Positions 33,844 through 41,143 of a DNA stretch of 64,000 bases are shown one piece after another. How positions within the stretch are numbered: the stretch's first letter is position 1; every line of letters starts with the position of its first letter. The stretch is taken from the NCBI RefSeq assembly GCF_014698475.1, contig NZ_JACJTB010000003.1, positions 248,001 to 312,000 of the forward strand, given 5' to 3'. The stretch is from Nostoc spongiaeforme FACHB-130 (GTDB taxonomy: Bacteria > Cyanobacteriota > Cyanobacteriia > Cyanobacteriales > Nostocaceae). The notes beneath the pieces are model-generated. The model saw only the letters and a list, made by a program, of their open reading frames with translations, was not told the origin of the DNA and searched no databases. Both the position numbers and the translations under genes were made by a program.

Positions 33844-35421
33844 ATGACTTCATATTCCATTTCTTCAGAACTTAACCCCCAAGGGCTAACAAATCGCTCT
33901 CATTCCGATTCGCAAAAACACGTAGAATCTTCCGATTGGGAATCAAAAATCGCCAGATTGGTAGGTTTTGAAGATGAATCAAAAACGGTGAATGTGGAAG
34001 CCACCGAAGAACCAGACATTCCCGAAGCTTTAATCGAAGAACCACAAGAAGTTAAAACCACCCAACCCCTATCATCAAATCCTTTTGCTAAATTAACTTT
34101 AGTCGGCTCTGCCACCTTAGTAGTAGTTTTGTTAGCTGGTGGCTTTTTATCGCAAATTATGAGCGGTGGCGGTCAAAAATCAGCAACTCGCCCTGTTTCC
34201 GTTCCCACTCCAGCCGCAACTAATACAGCACCCCGCCAGCAAGACTTACAACAACAAATCGAAGATTTAAAAACAAAATTAGCCCTATCTGAACAAGCCG
34301 ATGAAGTCGCCGCATCCCAACAAAGCTTGCGAAATCCAGTCAGGTTGGTTTCATCGGTAGATAGTAGACCTAACCGTACAGCTATCAGAAATGTCCGCCC
34401 AGCAGTCCAAGCACCAGCCCAAGTAGTGTATGTCCCGCGTCAAGTTAGTCCACCACTAGCAAGACCAGTTGTTGTGTCACCCGCTATTCCTGAAACTCGC
34501 TCAGTACCAGACTTACAACCACAAGCAGTGGTGACAACTCCACCTGCGCCACCAGATCCGCTACAAGAATGGGCAAAATTAGCTAAATTAGGCAGTTATG
34601 GTCAAGTTTCTACCACTGGAACATCGGGAGTAAATATCAGTCAAGTTCCCCCAGTTGATAATAACAATAGAGTGACATCACCAGAAGTAACACCACCCGA
34701 AACCCAACCACAACCTCAAACAAATCCTGGACTTGGTACAACCCAAACTCAAGGGCCGAAGACAGTAGCAGTTGGTACTAGTACTAAAGCCGTAGTTGCT
34801 ACAGCGATTTTTGGCGAAACTACCAGAACCAGAGGTAACGCCAGAGATGATGATGATGAAGATAAAAATGTCTTTGTCATTCAATTAAAACAACCTTTAA
34901 AATCCATCGACGGTCAAGTTGCGATTCCGGCAAAAACTGAGTTATTAGCTGAAATTAAATCTTTGTCTGATCAAGGTTTGTTGCAGTTGAATGTGACCAA
35001 AATTGTCTCGCAAAAAGACGGTGTTTTAACAGAAACAACCTTGCCCAAAAATGCGATTATTATTCGTGGTGTCAAAGGTAGACCTTTAATCGCAAATAAA
35101 TTTCCTAATGCTAGTGGCTCGATTGCAAGTATGGATTTAGGGTTATTTGTATTGGGTGGTATTGGTAAAGCCGCAGAGTTATTTAACCGTACAGAAGCTC
35201 AAGTAGTCACAACAACTGCTACAGGTACGATTGTGAGTAACACTAATCCCAGACGTAACATTTTAGCTGGGGTATTAGAAGGTGGTTTTAACTCTGTAAT
35301 TCCCCAAATTTCTCAACGTAACCAGCAAGCAATTGCCCAATTAACTCAACAAACTAACGTGTGGTTTATCGCTGCGGGTAAAGAAGTGGAAGTCTATGTT
35401 AATCAGCAGTTACAGTTTTAA
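33844..35421 (+). CDS. VirB10/TrbI-like protein
   Basis: 525 residues. A cytoplasmic acidic N-terminus of about 80 residues is followed by one transmembrane helix (LVGSATLVVVLLAGGFLSQI), a short coiled coil (LQQQIEDLKTKLALSEQ) and a long P/Q/T-rich spacer. The C-terminal 220 residues contain DGQVAIPAKTELLAEIKSLS, LGLFVLGGIGKAAELFN and QQTNVWFIAAGKEVEVYVNQ. These match the pattern of the VirB10 barrel domain (IPxGxxL..., hydrophobic antenna helices, final VARDLDF-like strand). VirB10 spans the envelope and links inner- and outer-membrane complexes. It is 24 bp after the second VirB8-like gene. Confidence 0.7.
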   Translation: MTSYSISSELNPQGLTNRSHSDSQKHVESSDWESKIARLVGFEDESKTVNVEATEEPDIPEALIEEPQEVKTTQPLSSNPFAKLTLVGSATLVVVLLAGGFLSQIMSGGGQKSATRPVSVPTPAATNTAPRQQDLQQQIEDLKTKLALSEQADEVAASQQSLRNPVRLVSSVDSRPNRTAIRNVRPAVQAPAQVVYVPRQVSPPLARPVVVSPAIPETRSVPDLQPQAVVTTPPAPPDPLQEWAKLAKLGSYGQVSTTGTSGVNISQVPPVDNNNRVTSPEVTPPETQPQPQTNPGLGTTQTQGPKTVAVGTSTKAVVATAIFGETTRTRGNARDDDDEDKNVFVIQLKQPLKSIDGQVAIPAKTELLAEIKSLSDQGLLQLNVTKIVSQKDGVLTETTLPKNAIIIRGVKGRPLIANKFPNASGSIASMDLGLFVLGGIGKAAELFNRTEAQVVTTTATGTIVSNTNPRRNILAGVLEGGFNSVIPQISQRNQQAIAQLTQQTNVWFIAAGKEVEVYVNQQLQF

Positions 35422-35455
35422 TTTTTAATGTTGACTTAGTTTAGCGATCGCAGTC

Positions 35456-36010
35456 ATGAAAAATGCCAAATTTCCTCCTTTCTTCTCTCTGGCCTCCTTA
35501 ATTGTTTCCACCGGAGTGATATTATTAGCTGGCCGTGCCATTGCTCAAAATACGGTTTTGCGTTCTATGCTTTCTTGTCAAGCACAAGGTTTAAGTGGTA
35601 TAGAACCAACAATTACCGTATCTTATGTCCAAGGTACAAATTTAAGCTTTTTACCGGCTGGTGAAACAATTAAAAAAGTCTGGTTAAATGATCCATCACA
35701 AGTAACCATAGACTTTGACGGGCCAGTTTGTACCCAGTTCGGACAAAATCAAAATTTTAATTCTGGAGATTGTAAAAACTCCGCCGCCAATGTCATCCAA
35801 ATGCGACGCATTCCCAAATTAAAAATTCCCGGACTTCCCAACACAGATAAAACACTGTTAACAGTCATTACTGAAGCACAAGGCAAAAGTAAGCTTTACA
35901 CATTTCGCGTGCTATATACAGATTCTGACCCTGGCTATCATACCTTGGCAATTTATGGTGATGAAGCCACCACCGATAACAAATCGCCTTGTCTCAGATA
36001 TCCGCGCTAA
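35456..36010 (+). CDS. VirB9/TrbG-like secreted protein
   Basis: 184 residues. Signal peptide (LIVSTGVILLAGRAIAQ), then a beta-rich domain: ITVSYVQGTNLSFLPAGETI, KKVWLNDPSQVTIDFDG and KTLLTVITEAQGKSKLYTFR. The order entry-strand, GE.I..V, W or DPS, then L.V.T...Y.F matches the N-terminal domain of VirB9/TrbG outer-membrane-complex proteins. The usual C-terminal beta domain of VirB9 is missing, so this is a short form. It is the last gene of the operon, 34 bp after VirB10-like. Confidence 0.55.
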   Translation: MKNAKFPPFFSLASLIVSTGVILLAGRAIAQNTVLRSMLSCQAQGLSGIEPTITVSYVQGTNLSFLPAGETIKKVWLNDPSQVTIDFDGPVCTQFGQNQNFNSGDCKNSAANVIQMRRIPKLKIPGLPNTDKTLLTVITEAQGKSKLYTFRVLYTDSDPGYHTLAIYGDEATTDNKSPCLRYPR

Positions 36011-36212
36011 AAACCGCAAGTTAATGATGTAGAGGCCAGACACTTATCAAAATCTAGCCTCTAGCCCCTAACCTCTAATACTGTTTCACTTTAAGTTTGA
36101 TACAAATAGACCGCAGGGGGGCAGGGAGCAGAGGGCAAGGGGAAAGAATAAAAAAACCATGAATTTGTATCATTTTTTTCGTGAAATGGTATAACCTCTT
36201 TCTTCCGTCCTA

Positions 36213-37652
36213 CTATGGTTTAGACTCCGCAGGCACAGCAGCAGGCGCAGACTCAGATGATGGTCGAGAACGGCGCAGCGCATTTCTCAACCTATTAGCA
36301 CTATCGGATGTAGTTGCAGAATCTGGACGACGGCGGCGACGCACTCTTGGAGCGTTATTTTCACCACTAGATGTTGTTGCTTGACTCGGACGTGATGCTG
36401 GCGCAGCAGTTTCAGTACGTGGGCGTAATCGACGGCGTAACGGAGTACTTTCAGATGTAGCGGCTGCTTCTCTGATCGTTCTTCTTTCTGGAGGAACATC
36501 AACAATAGTTCCAGACGTGAAACGCCGCCTACGTCTAGTCGTTTCGCTGGTTGTACTTTGATTAGCAGTAGCTGTTGCTTGATTTCTTTGTTCGGTTTCT
36601 CTAGCTTGTCTTTGTCGTTTACGTTCTTGGGCTTCTCGATATCTCCGGGAGCCACGAATTGCATAATCGGTAGCAATTGATACGCCTTGTCTACCACTTT
36701 CACTTGGCTTCAATTTCCAATCACGAGCTTGTCTCAGATGGGCTTCATCTAACTCTCGATTACCACTCGAACGAGTTAATCTAACGTTAGTAACATTACC
36801 ATTAGCATCAGTATCAACTGCAACTTCTACCTTGCCTTCAATACCTCTGCGTCTGGCTTGTTCGGGATACTTGTTATCGCACTGACGGCAGGCGGCACGG
36901 CCATTACCACTACTACGATTAGCTGGTGCTGGTGCTGGTGCTTCAATTTTCGGCTGACTGGGAGCAACAGCTACTGGATTAGGATTGCTTGTCCCAGTAC
37001 CAGTACCTGTTCCACTGCCTGTACCTGTTCCAGTACCAATGCCAGTACCATTACCTGTGCCAGTGCCTGTACCACTGCCACTACCAACACCTACACCTAT
37101 ACCACTACCACTCCCAGTTAAAATTCCTGTGCCACCACTCGATCCTGAACTGCCACCGTTATTAGTACTGGTTGATTCAGATGTAGTACTAGTACTGGTC
37201 GATGTCTGGGTAGTTCTGGCAGTAGTAGTTGAAGGCTTATCTGATGAGACAGGCTGTTTTGGTTGTTGAACAGGCTGAATTTGAGGCTTTTCAACAAACT
37301 TTTGGACTGGAGCTATTGCTACTGACTGTTGTTGAGGAATAACAGGCGACCTTTCAGGAATCCGAGGCTCAGGCTGAGATACAACTTGCTGAGGCGGTTC
37401 CTTTTTTTCTTCTATCGGAGCTTTTTCTATTTCTGGTTCTGGAGTAGCTGGAGCATCTACGATCGCTAATTCTATTGGTTCTTTATCATCAGCAGGTAAT
37501 CTTGTCAAAAAGTTGCCTATCCCAGAACCCAGCAATGCAACATGCAACGCTAGAGAACCCACCAAACTGTAACCCAGAACAAACTTCAGAGCTTGAGCTT
37601 CTTTAGAACGTTGCTCAATAGCAATGCTGGAAAAGCTCATAGTTATTGCCAC
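36213..37652 (-). CDS. TonB-like protein with Gly/Thr spacer and an Arg-rich C-terminal extension
   Basis: 479 residues. A cytoplasmic N-terminus and one transmembrane helix (VLGYSLVGSLALHVALLG) lead to a P/E/K-rich periplasmic span, then a long spacer of GTGTGTGNGTG-type repeats. A TonB C-terminal domain follows at about residues 255-325 (YPEQARRRGIEGKVEVAVD, then SGNRELDEAHLRQARDWKLK). TonB transmits energy to outer-membrane receptors, and its domain normally ends the protein. Here about 150 further residues follow, rich in arginine and serine (RRRRRFTSG, PRVRRRRRPD). A CRQC pair precedes the domain. No ExbB/ExbD or receptor gene is nearby. The gene is convergent with the VirB-like operon. 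Confidence 0.85.
   Translation of the reverse strand: MAITMSFSSIAIEQRSKEAQALKFVLGYSLVGSLALHVALLGSGIGNFLTRLPADDKEPIELAIVDAPATPEPEIEKAPIEEKKEPPQQVVSQPEPRIPERSPVIPQQQSVAIAPVQKFVEKPQIQPVQQPKQPVSSDKPSTTTARTTQTSTSTSTTSESTSTNNGGSSGSSGGTGILTGSGSGIGVGVGSGSGTGTGTGNGTGIGTGTGTGSGTGTGTGTSNPNPVAVAPSQPKIEAPAPAPANRSSGNGRAACRQCDNKYPEQARRRGIEGKVEVAVDTDANGNVTNVRLTRSSGNRELDEAHLRQARDWKLKPSESGRQGVSIATDYAIRGSRRYREAQERKRQRQARETEQRNQATATANQSTTSETTRRRRRFTSGTIVDVPPERRTIREAAATSESTPLRRRLRPRTETAAPASRPSQATTSSGENNAPRVRRRRRPDSATTSDSANRLRNALRRSRPSSESAPAAVPAESKP
36994..37128. repeat. In-frame microsatellite encoding the TonB Gly/Thr/Ser spacer
   Basis: Degenerate hexamer repeats of the type ccagta/cctgtt/ccagtg run for about 135 bp and encode alternating G with T, S, N, I or V on the minus strand. 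The period of six keeps other frames open too; those are shadows. Confidence 0.8.
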
Positions 37653-37835
37653 CTATTATCACTAAACTCTGTCATCTTATAACGACCCCTGACAAATATC
37701 AAGCTGAAAATTAGACTTTTCTAGAGAATAAGGGAATAAAACAGGAATCTGTTCCCTGTTCCCTATTCTCTGTTGGCCGTTAATTAAGATTAAGATACTT
37801 TTGAGAAAAAGTTTCATTTGAGTCAGAAAAATAAA

Positions 37836-37860
37836 CCTGCCCTAAAGTGTTAAGAGCAGG
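37836..37860 (-). terminator. Probable intrinsic terminator of nanE
   Basis: On the minus strand CCTGCTC and GGGCAGG pair over 7 positions (one G-T) around an 11-nt loop and are followed by TTTATTTTT. It lies 45 bp after the nanE stop. Confidence 0.6.
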
Positions 37861-37904
37861 CCAAGGAATTTGTATCAGGAATTCCGTGGGATAGTATTCA
37901 ACAA

Positions 37905-38597
37905 TTATTCTCCGTTTTGCATGATCCGTTGATAATTCTTTACTTGCAAGTCTATGCCAGTGATTGCAGTACCAACGACAACGGCATAAGCACCTAAATT
38001 TAAAGCGTTACATGCCATTTGCGGTGAAGAAATGCCGCCTTCGCAAATTACCGGAATCTTTAACTCCTCTAGCATTTGCGTTAGTAGTTCCCAACTAGGC
38101 GGAGAATCATTATTAGTCTTGGGAGTATAGCCATAAAGAGTTGTCGCCACTATATCTGCACCAGCACTAGCAGCAGCTTTGGCAGCTTCAATTGTATCAA
38201 CATCAGCAATTACTGGTTTGTCTAATTCCTGATGTATGTGGCTGATAATCTCTGCGACTGTTTCACCACCAGGACGATGCCTAGTTGTAGCATCGATCGC
38301 AATTATATCGGCTCCAGCCGCAGCCACAGCCGCAGCATGATGAAACTGGGGTGTAATGTATACATCGTATTTAGGAATGACTTGTTTCCATAACCCAATA
38401 ATCGGTACTTGCACTTGTTTTCTTACCGCACGGATATGAGTTGGAGTATCTATACGAACCCCAACAGCACCATTATTAACCGCAGCCTGCGCCATTGCAG
38501 CAATAATAGTTGGTTTATGTAGAGGTGAATCAACAGGCGCTTGGCAAGATACAATCAGTCCGTTTTTTAAGGTATGAATTAAGTGGTCATTGGTCAT
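37905..38597 (-). CDS. nanE: N-acetylmannosamine-6-phosphate 2-epimerase
   Basis: 230 residues, a normal NanE length. It interconverts ManNAc-6-phosphate and GlcNAc-6-phosphate. Landmarks of the TIM barrel are GLIVSCQAPVDSPLHKP, GAVGVRIDTPTHIRAVRKQ, IIGLWKQ, DIIAIDATTRHRPGGE, VIADVDTIEAAKAAASAGAD and PVICEGGISSPQMACNALN. No sialic-acid lyase, kinase or transporter is seen around it, so the role is probably amino-sugar recycling rather than sialic acid catabolism. The 76-residue gene 32 bp upstream is on the same strand. Confidence 0.93.
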   Translation of the reverse strand: MTNDHLIHTLKNGLIVSCQAPVDSPLHKPTIIAAMAQAAVNNGAVGVRIDTPTHIRAVRKQVQVPIIGLWKQVIPKYDVYITPQFHHAAAVAAAGADIIAIDATTRHRPGGETVAEIISHIHQELDKPVIADVDTIEAAKAAASAGADIVATTLYGYTPKTNNDSPPSWELLTQMLEELKIPVICEGGISSPQMACNALNLGAYAVVVGTAITGIDLQVKNYQRIMQNGE

Positions 38598-38629
38598 TTG
38601 AGATAGAACTACTGTATATACAATCTCAA

Positions 38630-38860
38630 CTATTCCAGTTGCTGTCTGAGGGATGGAGACATAATCATTAGCCCTCTGACAACTTCTTCAGGCGTAGCTG
38701 TGCCATCAACTACTTTTGGCATAATTGTCATCAATTCTAAAGCTAAATGGGTAGGAATTCCCCCAGATTCTAATCGTCTCAATTCTAAAATATCAATGCC
38801 TGCTGCCAAGCCATCTAAATATTCTTCTACACTTACACCTAAGTCCTCAATTTCTGCCAT
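38630..38860 (-). CDS. Hypothetical acidic protein, 76 residues
   Basis: Unrecognised. Soluble and acidic, with a helix-rich pattern (VSVEEYLDGLAAGIDILELR, then THLALELMTIMPKVVDGT, then EEVVRGLMIMSPSLRQQL). It lies 32 bp before nanE on the same strand, so they may share an mRNA. The ATG has no strong ribosome binding site in view. Composition and position support a real gene. Confidence 0.6.
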   Translation of the reverse strand: MAEIEDLGVSVEEYLDGLAAGIDILELRRLESGGIPTHLALELMTIMPKVVDGTATPEEVVRGLMIMSPSLRQQLE

Positions 38861-39060
38861 AGTAGAATTTTTATTTTTGTTTGACTTTTATATTCACATT
38901 GATTACATCTAGCATCTCTAAATAATTTACAAATATCTATCTCCCTTGTCTCCCTTATAAAAGAAGGCAGGAGGAAAAGTCTTACTATTCCTGGCATTCA
39001 AGCTTTCAAATTGTCTCTGTGGTTCATCTCAAATAGGAATACTATAGTTATCTCACGGCG

Positions 39061-41007
39061 CTATGACTCAGCACTGAGAACTTTCGCAGACTGGGGAGGT
39101 ATCCAGACAGTAAAGATAGAACCGATACCCACAGTCGATTCTACTTCAATTCGACCCCGATGCAATTCTACCAGTTGTTTAGTTAAAGCTAAACCCAATC
39201 CTGTACCTTCATAACGCCGACGATAAGGTGTATCTAACTGCTGAAATTTCTCAAACATTAATGGTAATTGCTCTTCAGAAATCCCAATTCCTGTATCTTC
39301 AACTTGAAACACAGCAGTATTATCTTCTACCCAAATTCTGAGGGTGACACTGCCACCTTCTGGTGTAAATTTAATCGCATTGGTTAACAAATTCCATAAA
39401 ATCTGTTCGATACGCTCGGCATCAGCACTAAAGATATCGCGTCGAGGATCAATTTGTAAATCTAGTTTGAGGGTAACTTGTTGGTTATTCGCTTTATCAA
39501 TTAAGGCAGAGATAGCACTTTCTGCTATCTTTGCTAAAGAAAATTCATTAATATTTAAAACTGTTTTTCCAGCCTCGATTTGTGATAAATCCAGGATGTC
39601 ATTAATCATTTCTAATAAATGTTCGCCACTGTCGTGGATGGTTTGCAGATAGTCTCGTTGTCGTTGACTCAATTCACCTATCGGCCAGCGTAACAAAGTA
39701 GAAGACATCCCAATTACATAAGTTAACGGTGTTAATAATTCATGACTAATGGTGGCAAGAAATTCGTTACGTAATCGGCTTGCAGCTTCAGCAGCTAATA
39801 AAGCATCACGTAAGGCCATTGTACGCTCTAATACTCGTTGTTCGAGAGTTTGTTTTTCTTGAGTAAGTGATCGCATTAACTCTGATTGATGAATAGCGAT
39901 CGCTAATTGTTCAGCAATGGAAGAGAGTAAATTTCGCTCATTTTCAGTCCACTGGCGCGGAATATCACACTGATGAGCAATTAACAGTCCCCAGAGTTTT
40001 TCCTCAAACATAATTGGGGCTGCTAACTTTGCTCTAACACGATTAGCACGGAGAAAATTCAACAAACACTCTTCTAGAGCATAAGTTTTTTCCACATCTT
40101 CTACCACTAAGGTAAAACCTTGGCGATACTTATCCCAACAAGGAGAATGGCGAGTAAAGCAAGTTGTCTCTTGGGAATGTAACACCGAAGGAATATCATC
40201 CGTCGCCCTGACTTCATAAACGATACAACCACCATACTTTTGCCAGTCTGAGATCAGGGTTGGAGCAGGACTTTGCCCATTTGCTGTGGAGTTTTGGGTA
40301 TTGACCCTTGACCCTGCAAATTTATATATTACTAACCTGTCTAACTTCAGAAACTCACGCACTTGGGCGATCGCAGTTGCCATAATCACTGGCAAATCTA
40401 GACTTTTGCGAATCTGAGTTGTAACTTGATTTAACAATCGCTCTTGGGAGATTTGTTTTTGTAAAGCAATTTCAATCGCTTGACAAGCATTCCCAGATGG
40501 ACTTGTATTCAGAGGTTCTGTTACCGCCTGATTTTTTGGAGGTAGCAGATATTCTAATAACAACAGCGTGAATTGACTTTGGAGGGTAGCATCATTAGGA
40601 CGGAGAATTTGACTGTAGTAGTCAAGATTTTGATAAGTCTCGGAATCACTAGCAAACAAACCCTTCAAGTTACTCACAAAGTCCGTGATCGCTTCTGAAT
40701 TAAACGTCAGCCGAGTGCTGAGTGCTGAGTGCTGAGTGCTGAGTGCTGAGTGGGGATTTTCTTCTGCTTCTTGCTCCTCCTGCGTCAAAGCGCCTAGTAA
40801 CAGCGCACTAAACTGTTCTGAAACCACCAAAGTGAATCTTTGACTTTGCCATTCTTCAGTTATGAGAACTCTAGCCAGCACAGATTCTGTCAGCACTAGC
40901 ACAGAACTTTCCACAGATTGAGCCATTTGCTGTAACAATTCCCCAAGCTGATTAAATACAACTAAAGGCAAATTTTGAGAAAAGCTCAAATCAGGTGAAC
41001 TAAGCAT
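39061..41007 (-). CDS. Histidine kinase with N-terminal sensory domain and phytochrome-like GAF domain
   Basis: 648 residues from ATG 41007 (a TTG lies two codons upstream). An N-terminal domain of about 150 residues resembles the DICT sensory domain. It contains an in-frame HSALSTQHSALST insert from a short tandem repeat. A GAF domain follows (residues about 195-375), ending KLAAPIMFEEKLWGLLIAHQ, close to phytochrome and cyanobacteriochrome GAFs. It has ECLL where those have CH(x)xLL, and TTCF where DXCF types have DxCF. The kinase core has the H-box FLATISHELLTPL, then NLLTNAIKFTPEGG, VEDTGIGISEEQ and GTGLGLALTKQLVE. No receiver domain or response regulator gene is adjacent. It is divergent from cobN. 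Confidence 0.88.
   Translation of the reverse strand: MLSSPDLSFSQNLPLVVFNQLGELLQQMAQSVESSVLVLTESVLARVLITEEWQSQRFTLVVSEQFSALLLGALTQEEQEAEENPHSALSTQHSALSTRLTFNSEAITDFVSNLKGLFASDSETYQNLDYYSQILRPNDATLQSQFTLLLLEYLLPPKNQAVTEPLNTSPSGNACQAIEIALQKQISQERLLNQVTTQIRKSLDLPVIMATAIAQVREFLKLDRLVIYKFAGSRVNTQNSTANGQSPAPTLISDWQKYGGCIVYEVRATDDIPSVLHSQETTCFTRHSPCWDKYRQGFTLVVEDVEKTYALEECLLNFLRANRVRAKLAAPIMFEEKLWGLLIAHQCDIPRQWTENERNLLSSIAEQLAIAIHQSELMRSLTQEKQTLEQRVLERTMALRDALLAAEAASRLRNEFLATISHELLTPLTYVIGMSSTLLRWPIGELSQRQRDYLQTIHDSGEHLLEMINDILDLSQIEAGKTVLNINEFSLAKIAESAISALIDKANNQQVTLKLDLQIDPRRDIFSADAERIEQILWNLLTNAIKFTPEGGSVTLRIWVEDNTAVFQVEDTGIGISEEQLPLMFEKFQQLDTPYRRRYEGTGLGLALTKQLVELHRGRIEVESTVGIGSIFTVWIPPQSAKVLSAES
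40713..40751. repeat. CTCAGCA-type tandem repeat inside the histidine kinase gene
   Basis: Five to six copies of gtgctga (CTCAGCA family, opposite orientation) encode HSALSTQHSALST in the kinase. It is the same repeat as at 1482-1528 and 43627-43678. Confidence 0.85.
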
Positions 41008-41143
41008 TTTCAATGTCTAGTGAGAGGGGTTGAAGAACCAGTTTATGGGAGGTGTTACCTCTGGTTTAGCAACTGGCTGTGCTAGGCTGAAATGTTCTTT
41101 AAATCGTGTTCTAACCAACAGTTTAAGACGGTAAGGCGGGATC

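Noticed and set aside
26467-36010. Type IV pilus or natural-competence (Com) locus
   Set aside because: No PilB/PilT-type ATPase, prepilin peptidase or PilQ secretin features; the ATPase is VirB4/HerA-like.
36985-37269. Plus-strand frame of VPVPVPLPVPVP type opposite the TonB gene
   Set aside because: Caused by the period-six microsatellite of the TonB spacer; it has no start context or family.
40990-41143. Cobalamin riboswitch upstream of cobN
   Set aside because: The gap is only 136 bp and I find no B12-box-like sequence or suitable pairing.
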